From: a virus
IMG/VR virus record: IMGVR_UViG_3300031660_000048
Location: 1 to 26,378 of that record
DNA length: 26,378 nt
Strand: one strand, 5' to 3'
Notes under the pieces: generated by a model
The model's database searches: none
The model's input: the letters and a program-made list of their open reading frames with translations, nothing else
What the model was told of the DNA's origin: nothing
Position numbers and translations under genes: made by a program
Shown here: positions 16,608-24,612 of the stretch, in pieces
Numbering within the stretch: the stretch's first letter is position 1
Layout of the letters: each line of letters starts with the position of its first letter

Positions 16608-17407
16608 TACTTTCCCGCTTGTTTCTCCAAATATTCTGCCATAATTTGATCTATTGGTTTACTTACATTAGTAGGCGTGTAACCTTTTGAGTCTAATCTA
16701 CTGGATAATGAACTTCCATAATTAAACGCTCCATCATCACTAGGAACATAAGGCATAGTTGTATCTAATGTTGATGTGGGAGTCATAGATGGTGTATAAG
16801 CTGGTGTGCTTGGTGTGTAATTGTAATTTGATGGATGACCGGGAGAGTTCATTGGATTACTGGCATTTAAATGAGGATTTCCCATGGGAGTATAATTTGA
16901 TGTGTTTGTAGCATTAGCTCTATCATCACGTAATTTTTGTATAGCTAACATATTAGGATCAATTGGATTGTTTCCACCGCCTCCGCCGCCATTACCACCA
17001 CCAGCGCTTGGGTTTCCAATAGGTAAATTAGCAGCAGGTGCGCCACTATCAAACAAGGCTTGATACTTATCCCATGCTACAGGATCGTATGCCTTAGAGT
17101 CTAATAGAGCTTGGTCATAAAGGCTGTTAGAGTCATATCCAAATGAACCATCTGCATATTGTGTAGCTTCAGGCAATCCACCCATTGCATCTACTGGAGC
17201 ATTAAAACCAAAAGCTCTTGCCGCATCTGCGTTATTTTGAAAAGCCGATACTTGATTAGGATTAAAGGCTGCAACTTCCGCACCACGATATGGCATAAAA
17301 GGTAACCTTTGCAAGTCCTCTGCCCGTTGTAAATTTCTTTGTACCGGGTCTAGTAACCAACTTGGTAAGGTTGTCTCTGTTGTTTCGCTACCGCTTTTTG
17401 AACTCAT
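16607..17407 (-). CDS. Neck-proximal virion protein candidate with Gly/Asn-rich linker (266 aa)
   Basis: A 266-residue protein. The N-terminal part has LPSWLLDPVQRNLQRAEDL (about 14-32), then LPFMPYRGAEVAAFNPNQV and QNNADAARAFGF, a pattern that I recall from marine podovirus virion proteins encoded near the nozzle. A Gly-rich linker follows (about 133-148), then an Asn/Pro/Thr/Tyr-rich low-complexity region (about 165-235). The C-terminus contains IDQIMAEY, shared with the next gene's product. GGAG lies before the ATG. No catalytic site. It starts a run of three related-looking low-complexity proteins, which may act together in the ejection apparatus. Confidence 0.68.
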   Translation of the reverse strand: MSSKSGSETTETTLPSWLLDPVQRNLQRAEDLQRLPFMPYRGAEVAAFNPNQVSAFQNNADAARAFGFNAPVDAMGGLPEATQYADGSFGYDSNSLYDQALLDSKAYDPVAWDKYQALFDSGAPAANLPIGNPSAGGGNGGGGGGNNPIDPNMLAIQKLRDDRANATNTSNYTPMGNPHLNASNPMNSPGHPSNYNYTPSTPAYTPSMTPTSTLDTTMPYVPSDDGAFNYGSSLSSRLDSKGYTPTNVSKPIDQIMAEYLEKQAGK

Positions 17408-17408
17408 T

Positions 17409-17786
17409 TCAAAACTCCTTTAATAATGTTGTAAACTGTTCTGACCAACCTTTAGATTTTAATATTTTCTTCCATCCCTTTCTACCTGTTACGGTCATCC
17501 CTACACAGCCTTCTGATTTACCCCATGCAACTGCACTATCATGCATATCTGTTACTTGTTTAATTCCTTGTCCTTTATCGCCTCCAGCTAAGAAGACATG
17601 AAGCACTTTCTTGTTAGGATACACTACAAGTTCAGTTACCGCACAACCGTTGTCATTTAACCACAATTGCATATGCCCACTTATCACTCCATCAACTACA
17701 TCTTGAAAGTTGTGCGTGTCTCCACCTTTATTAAGTGCTGACTGTATCCAGTCCTTGCACCTAGCTAATTCTTGATCTAATGTCAT
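17409..17786 (-). CDS. Conserved small phage protein, possible GNAT-like fold
   Basis: A 125-residue protein with alternating helices and strands: an N-terminal helix (about 3-19), GHMQLWLNDNGCAVTELVVY (about 37-56), KVLHVFLAGG (about 60-69), a helix, then GMTVTGRKGWKKILKSKGW (about 96-114). The strand-helix pattern and the closing Gly-Arg-x-Gly-Trp with a repeated Lys-Gly-Trp remind me of the GNAT acyltransferase fold, and similar proteins occur beside nozzle genes in other podoviruses. The usual acetyl-CoA loop (R/Q-x-x-G-x-G/A) is not clear, so activity may be absent. The ATG overlaps the previous stop (ATGA). It may be structural. Fold assignment is tentative. Confidence 0.75.
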   Translation of the reverse strand: MTLDQELARCKDWIQSALNKGGDTHNFQDVVDGVISGHMQLWLNDNGCAVTELVVYPNKKVLHVFLAGGDKGQGIKQVTDMHDSAVAWGKSEGCVGMTVTGRKGWKKILKSKGWSEQFTTLLKEF

Positions 17787-17998
17787 GGATCGTATTTTAA
17801 CTTAACCCAAGCTCCATTCTTAGATACTACAACTGCATCTTGTGCTTCATCCCACATTAAAATACCGTCTTGTGTTGCCTTAGACGTTGCATCTTTAAAC
17901 TGTAATTTGTTACGTGTACTGGTAAGGAAAGAGTTAATACGCTCTCCCCATGGTTTCCAATTATCTCCGAAAGGCGGTGGTGGTGTAGCAATACTCAT
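17783..17998 (-). CDS. Small virion-cluster protein (71 aa)
   Basis: A 71-residue protein nested between the nozzle and the 125-residue gene, with ATGA overlaps on both sides. It opens with a Pro-rich stretch and the pattern NWKPWGERINSFL (about 13-25), then ATQDGILMWDEAQDAVVVSK (about 41-60), which looks like a small beta hairpin with an attached helix. Comparable small proteins follow nozzle genes in marine podoviruses, in my recollection. No function known. Strict coupling to the nozzle gene implies a related stoichiometry, perhaps as a tail accessory. Confidence 0.72.
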   Translation of the reverse strand: MSIATPPPPFGDNWKPWGERINSFLTSTRNKLQFKDATSKATQDGILMWDEAQDAVVVSKNGAWVKLKYDP

Positions 17999-19473
17999 CG
18001 CTTACCTCCCGGAGTGGCTTCCATTCTCATTACACCTGAACGCCAGTTAGTATTTCCTACACCCTGTATCTTTAATCTAATCTGTCGACCTGAAAATCTA
18101 ACATCTGTAGGATTACTTAACGAAAAAGCGCCATGCGTTGTTTCTGTATCATTTGGATAAAATCTACTTTTAAAAGTTACTTCAACTTCTCCAAGCGTTC
18201 TTTCATCAGATATGAGGTTGGTTACTCGCATAATGTTGTCACCATTACCTAGACTGATTGAACCTGACTCAGCAAATGGTTGTACAGAGCCATGATCATA
18301 TCCAGTTTCTTGGTTGTATAAATTGCCACTAGCATCTGCCCATATAGGTCTATCAAATGTTCCTTGATCTACTGCGGCAGTTCTATCTAAAACGCCAACA
18401 TTCCAATGTCCTTCCTTGTAATCAAGTGAAATATACCTGTTGTTTTCAAGACCATCTGCACTAGGATAAAACCACCATATCTCACCATGCTGTGAATTAT
18501 GGACTGCGTATACCTTACTGATCTGCGCTCTATTGATGTCATCGAAGACATAATCTAACGCCTCACATGGTAATGGTTTAGCTGAAGAACCATCATAACT
18601 AAAGAAACCATTCTTACCCATCCAAAACGCTCCGTCATCTACAGCTACTAAAGCCTTTCTAGATGCAATACCACACGCTGTTCCTACCCTTTCAAATCCA
18701 TAGACAAATGGCGCACCTGAGTATTGTGCCACATGAGCATCAGTATCCGTAAGGATTAATGTAGAGCCTCGCATTCTAATGCCACACATTATCTGACCAG
18801 TTGTCTGTAACTCCATATCACCAGCCTCGTTTGTAGCTGAAGCAGTCCATACTGTATTTGCTTCTTTGTCACACCATTGAACTTTACGTGGATTACCACC
18901 AGCACCAAGTGCAAACACAAAGCGCTCTTCTGTTACTACAATTGATACATTTGACGTTGGCGCATTAGCAACTACTTGTGCTACTGTACTTGTGTTAAGT
19001 TGCCACTCGTAAATTTTGCCATCTGCAGAGGAACACGCTACTAGGTATTGCCCCCATGTATCTAATGCCCATGTTGTTGCTTCAGCGTAAACTCCTGAAT
19101 AAGCTGGAGGACTATTATAAGCGGTAGAGCCATAAAAACTACCACCATAACCAGTATTTACAGCAGCGTTTATATCTCCAGCAGTAAAACTTGTAGGAGT
19201 TATGTCAAATACTGTACTACCAGCATTAACATGATAAAGTTTATTGTACGTGCCACTTGCTAACTTTTCATCATTTCCATTGTCTGTCCAAGAGATCATA
19301 GCTCGTGGTGGAGCTGCAAATGCACTAGCTTTTCTTGTTGTCCATCCACCTACTGGTCTTAGTGATCCGTCTTGCCATCTGATAAGACTTGCATCACGCC
19401 ATCTATTAGAAGACTGAAAATCTGTTCCGTTTCTATGTATGCCCGGTGGTATGTCTAAAGGTATTAATGCCAT
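17995..19473 (-). CDS. Tail nozzle / packaged-DNA stabilisation protein, P22 gp10-like
   Basis: A 492-residue protein with the character of the P22 gp10 / SU10 nozzle family, which forms a hexameric ring below the portal-adaptor complex and closes the short tail. The N-terminus (MALIPLDIPPGIHRNGTDFQ, then RWRDASLIRWQDGSLRPVGGW, about 22-44) is a signature of these proteins. The body has beta-propeller-like repeats: W-containing strands about 70-360, including GFERVGTACGIASRKALVAV and MGKNGFFSYDGSS, as in other family members. The C-terminal part (about 400-492) is beta-rich. GAGG stands five bases before the ATG. Length fits the family. Confidence 0.9.
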   Translation of the reverse strand: MALIPLDIPPGIHRNGTDFQSSNRWRDASLIRWQDGSLRPVGGWTTRKASAFAAPPRAMISWTDNGNDEKLASGTYNKLYHVNAGSTVFDITPTSFTAGDINAAVNTGYGGSFYGSTAYNSPPAYSGVYAEATTWALDTWGQYLVACSSADGKIYEWQLNTSTVAQVVANAPTSNVSIVVTEERFVFALGAGGNPRKVQWCDKEANTVWTASATNEAGDMELQTTGQIMCGIRMRGSTLILTDTDAHVAQYSGAPFVYGFERVGTACGIASRKALVAVDDGAFWMGKNGFFSYDGSSAKPLPCEALDYVFDDINRAQISKVYAVHNSQHGEIWWFYPSADGLENNRYISLDYKEGHWNVGVLDRTAAVDQGTFDRPIWADASGNLYNQETGYDHGSVQPFAESGSISLGNGDNIMRVTNLISDERTLGEVEVTFKSRFYPNDTETTHGAFSLSNPTDVRFSGRQIRLKIQGVGNTNWRSGVMRMEATPGGKR

Positions 19474-19480
19474 ATCATCC

Positions 19481-20320
19481 TCATGCTGCTAATTGTGTCC
19501 ATGTTACTGAATCGTTAGTCACATTATCCCACGTTATTGAATCGTTAGTAATATCAGTCCAAGTTACTGAATCATTAGTAATAATTTCCCATTTCTCTCT
19601 GCCTATTGTAGCAGTTCCTGACGTTGCACTTAATGCACCTGATGTACTTTGTACTCTATTACACGTTGCAGTAACAACTGCTTCAGGTTGTATAATAGCA
19701 TAAGGCTGTTGTATTCTTTCGGAGTCTGCAACTAAAGTAGCAGTTCCTGTCGATGATGCAATACCACCCATTGTCGCAAATCCAAGTACAGTTATACTTG
19801 CGCTTGCTGTTGGTGTACCTGATCCAAATCTTACCCGGTTGCAGATAGCAGCTATGGTTGCTGTTGCTGTTAAAGCGGCTGCACCACTTACCATAAACAC
19901 AGCAGAAGCTGTAGCTGAACTTGTTGCACTTATTGCTACACTTGTTGTTCTAACTAATACCGCACTCTGAGTAATTGTTGCAGTTGAGGATGATGTCGCA
20001 CCACTTGTTCTGACTCTTGCGCCATTGCCAGTAGTTGTTACTGTAGTTGTGGATACTCCATTTCCTAACGCAGAACCCTGTTGAATCCTTCTTGCACTTG
20101 CACTAACTGAAGAGCTTACATTTACAGATGCAGCACCAAAGTTGACCTTAGTACCAACACAGGCAATTGTAGAGCTAGAAGATACTGCTGAAGCTGCGTT
20201 AAATGTTCCTACTGCTGTAGCACTAATTGAAGCACTAGCATTTACAGTAGCAGCGCCATCTAGAACTTCGCCTGTACTAAAGGCTAAATTACCATAATAA
20301 TAACTGCCATAAACTGACAT
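19481..20320 (-). CDS. Repetitive Ser/Ala/Thr-rich beta protein, putative fibre or tail surface protein
   Basis: A 279-residue protein made almost entirely of tandem repeats. From about residue 17 to 240 there are around ten units close to 20 residues long, each of the form x-R/K-V-x-x-G-x-A-x-x-S-A-T-A-T-I with alternating small and beta-branched residues, as expected for a beta-solenoid or stacked beta hairpins. The C-terminus (about 243-276) has three copies of a ten-residue unit containing TNDS-[VI]-TW. No signal peptide, membrane segment or enzyme motif. It sits between the small 126-residue virion gene and the nozzle, so a tail-surface or host-contact role is likely. I do not recognise a named family. 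Confidence 0.8.
   Translation of the reverse strand: MSVYGSYYYGNLAFSTGEVLDGAATVNASASISATAVGTFNAASAVSSSSTIACVGTKVNFGAASVNVSSSVSASARRIQQGSALGNGVSTTTVTTTGNGARVRTSGATSSSTATITQSAVLVRTTSVAISATSSATASAVFMVSGAAALTATATIAAICNRVRFGSGTPTASASITVLGFATMGGIASSTGTATLVADSERIQQPYAIIQPEAVVTATCNRVQSTSGALSATSGTATIGREKWEIITNDSVTWTDITNDSITWDNVTNDSVTWTQLAA
19503..19592 (-). repeat. Three 30-bp tandem repeats at the 3' end of the beta-repeat gene
   Basis: Units 19503-19532, 19533-19562 and 19563-19592 each open with plus-strand gttactgaatcgttagt or a close variant. They encode TNDSVTW-type decapeptides. The differences are mostly at third codon positions and in the linker residues. Confidence 0.85.
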
Positions 20321-20331
20321 ATATTACTCTG

Positions 20332-20712
20332 TTAGTTAAGCGTTATATCTAAGTCACCCGATGGAACACGGAATACATCACCAGTAGCAATCGCTTTAGA
20401 GGCTGATAAAGTCGCATAAGCCATTAAGTTACCTGACGTTAACGCATCAAAAACTCCAACATGAGTTACTGTACCCCAACTACCTGTGGCTGTTGGAAAC
20501 TCAATTGCCGCATTGTTAGATGTTGTATCACCTGACGTTGCAAATGCAACTGCTTTTCTTACATAGGCACTTCCTGAAAGCTCAGTACCTCCACCAGTCT
20601 CACCCGGTGCTGCTGTAAACAATGCTAAGTAATGTGTACCCGGAGCTGTGTAAGCCGCCCCAGCAAATACATGGTCTAAAATTTCCGTTTCTAAAAAGTT
20701 TGTAAAACTCAT
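20332..20712 (-). CDS. Small conserved phage virion / tail fibre-like protein (126 aa)
   Basis: A 126-residue beta-rich protein of a type commonly annotated as a phage structural or tail-fibre protein. It starts with FLETEILDHVFAGAAYTAP and then YLALFTAAPGE (about 5-40), followed by AYVRKAVAF (about 49-57), AAIEFPTATGSWGTVTHVGV (about 68-87) and a closing strand region. The sequence pattern of 'ExxILDHxF ... LALFTAAP ... FPTATGSWGTVTHxGxFD' is widespread in phages of Proteobacteria. It has an ATGA overlap with the adaptor gene. Family recognition is good; the precise place in the virion is unknown to me. Confidence 0.85.
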   Translation of the reverse strand: MSFTNFLETEILDHVFAGAAYTAPGTHYLALFTAAPGETGGGTELSGSAYVRKAVAFATSGDTTSNNAAIEFPTATGSWGTVTHVGVFDALTSGNLMAYATLSASKAIATGDVFRVPSGDLDITLN

Positions 20713-21335
20713 ACTAATCCCCTCACTTTAAGTGTTAACCCTGATCCGCTAAACATAGCATCTTCAGAGACTTGGTTTAAACGCTGTACAGCCGCACCAT
20801 ATAACTGCGCCCATATAGCTACTCGTTGGTCATCTGCTAAATACGGTGCTGAATGTAATAACGATCCATAGAGATATACATCAGGTGCTTCTAGTAAAAG
20901 CCAGTTATCTGTGTTGGTTATTAACGAAGGTATCTTCTGATAATAAAGCAACTCAAAATCTGTGTCCACGCTTGGTGTTGGGTATAACTGAAACTGTCCA
21001 TCTGCGTGTGTGTAATATGTAGGTGTTCCTGCGTCATCATTGTTGGCTTGACGTTTGTCTGCCATGGCATCTCTTGATATTAGATTAACGGTTGACGTTC
21101 CTGTGCCTGTTAAATGCATTCTAATTGTTTCTACCCAGTCTGCTGGTATCTGCATGTACTCATCTGCGGCTGATTGTTGTCCACTTGATCGTGCTTCCAT
21201 CTTCCAATGACGTATGTCTCTATTAATCTGAGACTCCGCCAATGCAATGAAGTCAGGTATAACTGTTGTCAGATCATCTCTGTTTAAGAAGTCAGCAATA
21301 CTTGCTTTTAAGCCTGTGTAGTTAGTTAATGCCAT
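20709..21335 (-). CDS. Head-tail adaptor protein, SU10/P22 gp4-like
   Basis: A 208-residue protein matching podovirus adaptors that bind below the portal ring. The N-terminal helical domain has LKASIADFLNRDDLTTVIP then DFIALAESQINRDIRHWKM (about 9-47), and a central beta section (about 58-135) contains YMQIPADWVE and FQLYPTP. A C-terminal helix bundle (about 148-195; PDVYLYGSLLHSAPYL then WAQLYGAAVQRLNQ) completes the family pattern. AGGA lies six bases before the ATG, and a promoter-like sequence lies in the preceding gap. It bridges portal and nozzle. Length is typical. Confidence 0.88.
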   Translation of the reverse strand: MALTNYTGLKASIADFLNRDDLTTVIPDFIALAESQINRDIRHWKMEARSSGQQSAADEYMQIPADWVETIRMHLTGTGTSTVNLISRDAMADKRQANNDDAGTPTYYTHADGQFQLYPTPSVDTDFELLYYQKIPSLITNTDNWLLLEAPDVYLYGSLLHSAPYLADDQRVAIWAQLYGAAVQRLNQVSEDAMFSGSGLTLKVRGLV

Positions 21336-21356
21336 AGTCAGTCCTATTTTAGCGTA

Positions 21357-21385
21357 AGTATATCATTTATTAATCATAGTGTTGA
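21357..21385 (-). promoter_or_regulatory. Candidate sigma70-type promoter before the adaptor gene
   Basis: Read on the minus strand, TCAACA (21385-21380; 4 of 6 to TTGACA) and TATACT (21362-21357; 5 of 6 to TATAAT) are 17 bases apart, and TG one base before the -10 makes an extended -10. It is in one of the few non-coding gaps of the operon (21336-21388) and would start transcripts near 21350, just ahead of the adaptor ribosome binding site. The AT-rich background makes chance matches likely. Confidence 0.4.
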
Positions 21386-21388
21386 TTG

Positions 21389-23302
21389 TTATAGTAGTAA
21401 ACCTTGTTTGTCTTTGTCTTGGCTCATTAACAAACCACTTGTTGGCATTGCTAATCCAATAAATTGTAATTCAGGGAATTTTTTAAGTAATTCCATCCGT
21501 TCTTTAGATGAACCATAACGTAATATTTTTTGTATACCTGCATCTTTTAATAATTTTTCTATATATTTTGATGTTTCTTTAGGTATTAACGCACCTTTAA
21601 ATTCATTAATGTCAACTAAACGATTAGACTTTGACTCAAAATACGTTGTTTCTAATTCTTTACCTTTATTTTTTAATTCCTTAACTAAATCTTCTACCCA
21701 AGTTAAATTTTCTCTTGTTGATTGGTCAAACATACTCATGTATTCTTCAGGTACTTTTCCATTGCCTCTTAACATTTCTTCTATCATATCGTAAACGTTA
21801 TCGTTGTCATTATATGAAATACGTGTGCGTTTATCATTTTTAATAGCTAATCGTACATCATCTCTTGCTAATTCAAATTCATCTCCTATGTCATGAAACA
21901 AACCTCTTTGTACAATACTGTCTCGTGAATCTTTAATTTCTTGTAAGTTTTTAAATTTCTTAGATGTTAAAGCTCTTGTTTGACCTACAGAGTTACCTTC
22001 CATTTCTGTACCGGGAAGATATGCTTTTTTCTTTTTCATTATTTTTAAGGCTAACTCAGGATCGTAAGGAACATCAGCTCTTCTTTTTCCTGAAGGAGTT
22101 CTATAACCTTTAGGATTAGACATCATTTGTATACTTTCACCTAACAAACCACTTGGAGGAACTGTATCGCTGTTATAAGTTAACAAACGCCCTACCATGT
22201 TGCCATGTTTTTCTTTATGAGCTTTATTAATTTCACGCACCATCTCTCTGTAATTTTCATAATCGTATGGGTTATATCCATTTGCTTTTGCTGTGTCAAC
22301 ATTAAGCATTTGTCTTTCTAATTGCCCCGGACTCCAATCTTCAAACTTTCTTCTCATTGTTTGCAAATAACCTTTACCAGTTTCAGTTGTATAATCAATG
22401 TCACCATCTTTTAACCAATTAGGTGCAGTATGACCAATATGCCATTGCATTTCTTGTGGGTTTACTGAATTAAATACCTTGTCAATATTTTTGTAATTTG
22501 TAAAGTCGTGAGGCGCACGACCTGAATACATATCAGAGTTGTAAGTATTAGTCGTTGCACTTGGTGTAATCATTTTAGGTGTACCAAGCAACGTTATATC
22601 ACCAAAATTTTCAAGTAGTCCATCAGTTTTACTAATAGCCATTGAGGGCATTGGTATTTTATTGTAACCTTGACCTGTATGTTTCATTAATGCTTCTTCA
22701 GACATATTATGTGTGGCTATCATTGGATTTTTAATTGAAACATCTTTCATTGACAAACCTACAGGAGTTGAACCAACTTTTCTGATTTCATCCATTAATC
22801 CATTTGCTTCTGCTTGTGCAAGTGCTTTTTTAAGTGTAGGTGTACTAACTTTACGTACTTGGTTTGCAACTGCGCCAATACCTGATGCAGCTAACAACGT
22901 GTCAAATGGGTTGTTTTGTATAGTTTTTTTAACAGCATCTAAAGAACCAAGATTTTTCTTTATATCTTCGTATGCATCTGAAGCCATTTGCGATGTGTTT
23001 TCACTTGTAATAAGATTATTAGGAGCTATCTTTAACAAGCCTTGATCTATAAAATCAGGAGTTAATTTACCTATAGCACCTCCTCCTAATTCTAATGCAC
23101 TTTTAAGAGCTACTCTTGGGTTGTCTATTATTGTTTGCAGATCATCAACACCTTCTTTCATGTCAGGGATAAAGTTTCTAGCTAACAAACTATACTTAAA
23201 GTCATCACCTAATTTAGATTCATTTTTTTTTGAAAAGATATCAAAGATTCCACCAACTACACTCTCTTTGTTATCCCACATATTAGCCAATAATCCCTTC
23301 AT
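21389..23302 (-). CDS. Large protein of unknown function with polyvalent-protein-like modules
   Basis: A 637-residue protein whose ATG overlaps the terL stop (ATGA). Residues 1 to about 180 are helical, with a Gly/Ala hydrophobic stretch near 135-147. A module at about 193-270 contains ATHNMSEEALMKH, IPMPSMAISK, NFGDITLLG and a SGRAP segment. The C-terminal part (about 552-637) has TTYFESKSNRLVDINEFKGA, then LIP and a helix with ERMELLKKFPELQF. Both ends resemble modules that I recall from phage 'large polyvalent proteins', which are injected with DNA and carry enzymatic domains; the resemblance is from memory. The middle (about 300-550) is very Lys/Asp/Glu-rich. It takes the place where a portal gene is normally found but is not a portal. 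Internal virion protein or injected effector is my inference; no catalytic residues can be named. Confidence 0.7.
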   Translation of the reverse strand: MKGLLANMWDNKESVVGGIFDIFSKKNESKLGDDFKYSLLARNFIPDMKEGVDDLQTIIDNPRVALKSALELGGGAIGKLTPDFIDQGLLKIAPNNLITSENTSQMASDAYEDIKKNLGSLDAVKKTIQNNPFDTLLAASGIGAVANQVRKVSTPTLKKALAQAEANGLMDEIRKVGSTPVGLSMKDVSIKNPMIATHNMSEEALMKHTGQGYNKIPMPSMAISKTDGLLENFGDITLLGTPKMITPSATTNTYNSDMYSGRAPHDFTNYKNIDKVFNSVNPQEMQWHIGHTAPNWLKDGDIDYTTETGKGYLQTMRRKFEDWSPGQLERQMLNVDTAKANGYNPYDYENYREMVREINKAHKEKHGNMVGRLLTYNSDTVPPSGLLGESIQMMSNPKGYRTPSGKRRADVPYDPELALKIMKKKKAYLPGTEMEGNSVGQTRALTSKKFKNLQEIKDSRDSIVQRGLFHDIGDEFELARDDVRLAIKNDKRTRISYNDNDNVYDMIEEMLRGNGKVPEEYMSMFDQSTRENLTWVEDLVKELKNKGKELETTYFESKSNRLVDINEFKGALIPKETSKYIEKLLKDAGIQKILRYGSSKERMELLKKFPELQFIGLAMPTSGLLMSQDKDKQGLLL

Positions 23303-24612
23303 ACAATCCCTTTTATATTTCTTCTAATAGGTTTATCCCACGCCTCATTATAAGGTTGATAACCAATCGCAAGGTAACGAAATGAATCTGCACCATGTGA
23401 TGCCCAGTTATGCGATGGTCTCATACGCCATGTTTTACCAGTATCATCCCATGCTCGTTGATAATTCGTTAGTGAATCTATTCCTTTCTCACACTTCTCT
23501 TCATCAAACCAACACTTATCTAGCATAGCTCTAACAGCTTGTATGCCATCATCTATAAGTAATGAAGGTGCTATCTCTATATCTCTGATGCCTAATCCTT
23601 CTAATGTCTCGATCCGACTCTTGCCAGTACCAAGCTCTCTAACTCTAACGTCATGTGGGAATACGTGTTGATCATAAACATAACCTTTGTCTTGTAATAT
23701 TTTAGCATAATGCTCTAAGCCAACTCCTGATGCCTCATAGTAATCTATTAGATGTACCTCAGTACCAATAAATTGTGCAAACCATATAGCTGTTGAATCT
23801 CCTACACCTAAATCCCAACTGGTTACAACACCTTTACCTCTATCATATTTAACATTACTTATCCGATCCTCATCCCTAGCTCTTCGCATTTCTGAGGCAT
23901 AGTAACTGCCTTCTGAAAAAATTAAAAACCCTCCAGTCCAAATATGCTCATACATCTCAGGTCGTTTCTCTTTGTCTTCTAGTCTTGTCTGCTCTAGTAC
24001 ATCAGGAAACCATTCGTTGTCTGTGTAATTAAGCATTACGCCTTTGCTATTAGCTGGAGGATTAACTCTAAACCGTTCGTGGGTTGCTGAATACTTTGAC
24101 TCTGGATTCCATGTTACCCATATCTCTGAGTCTACTTCCCGGACAGTTGGTATTAATACATCGTAAGCTCTACCACTTAACGCTTCAGCTTCATCTACCC
24201 AACACAATAAGATACGAGCCTTTGACTTAATTGAGTCTAGTGATCTCCTAAGACCTGAGAACGTGTACTGTATGTTGCCATCCTTCGATTTTATGAATTT
24301 GTCTCCACATATATAATAGTCAGCTAACCATGGTACTGAGAGTATTGCAGACTTAATCTCTTCTAATGAGGACTCACTAAGGCTGTTCATAAACTCTCTA
24401 GCACAAAGTATCTGACCTTTCTTACCACTCTTGCCCCAACGATAACCATAGACTGCTGTCATTAATGCGAATGATCTAGTTTTTCCTGAACCACGACCAC
24501 CATAAGCATATCTTGTTCTTGCCTCACCCTCAAAGACAGGAATTAATTTAGGTGGTAATTGTATCTTAGCTATTTCACTTTTATCTACCTTACGCTGTGC
24601 TACTTCAATCAT
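23299..24612 (-). CDS. terL: Terminase large subunit (packaging ATPase/nuclease)
   Basis: The DNA-packaging motor. The ATPase half has Walker A GGRGSGKT (about residues 38-45), Walker B ILLCWVDEAE (about 134-143) with the catalytic Glu, and a coupling motif around SEIWVTWNPES (about 162-172). The nuclease half, of RNase H fold, has SWDLGVGDSTAIW (Asp at about 267), FPHDVRVRE (about 318-326) and SHGADSFRY (Asp at about 409), the three acidic positions expected for metal binding. It resembles the Sf6 gp2/PBSX-type terminases. The ATG at 24612 is preferred; a TTG directly before it would add one residue. It overlaps terS by eight bases and the next gene by four. Confidence 0.96.
   Translation of the reverse strand: MIEVAQRKVDKSEIAKIQLPPKLIPVFEGEARTRYAYGGRGSGKTRSFALMTAVYGYRWGKSGKKGQILCAREFMNSLSESSLEEIKSAILSVPWLADYYICGDKFIKSKDGNIQYTFSGLRRSLDSIKSKARILLCWVDEAEALSGRAYDVLIPTVREVDSEIWVTWNPESKYSATHERFRVNPPANSKGVMLNYTDNEWFPDVLEQTRLEDKEKRPEMYEHIWTGGFLIFSEGSYYASEMRRARDEDRISNVKYDRGKGVVTSWDLGVGDSTAIWFAQFIGTEVHLIDYYEASGVGLEHYAKILQDKGYVYDQHVFPHDVRVRELGTGKSRIETLEGLGIRDIEIAPSLLIDDGIQAVRAMLDKCWFDEEKCEKGIDSLTNYQRAWDDTGKTWRMRPSHNWASHGADSFRYLAIGYQPYNEAWDKPIRRNIKGIV

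Noticed and set aside
22713-23045. Plus-strand frame of 110 codons with hydrophobic stretches.
   Set aside because: It is antisense to the 637-residue gene, without a ribosome binding site or neighbours on that strand.
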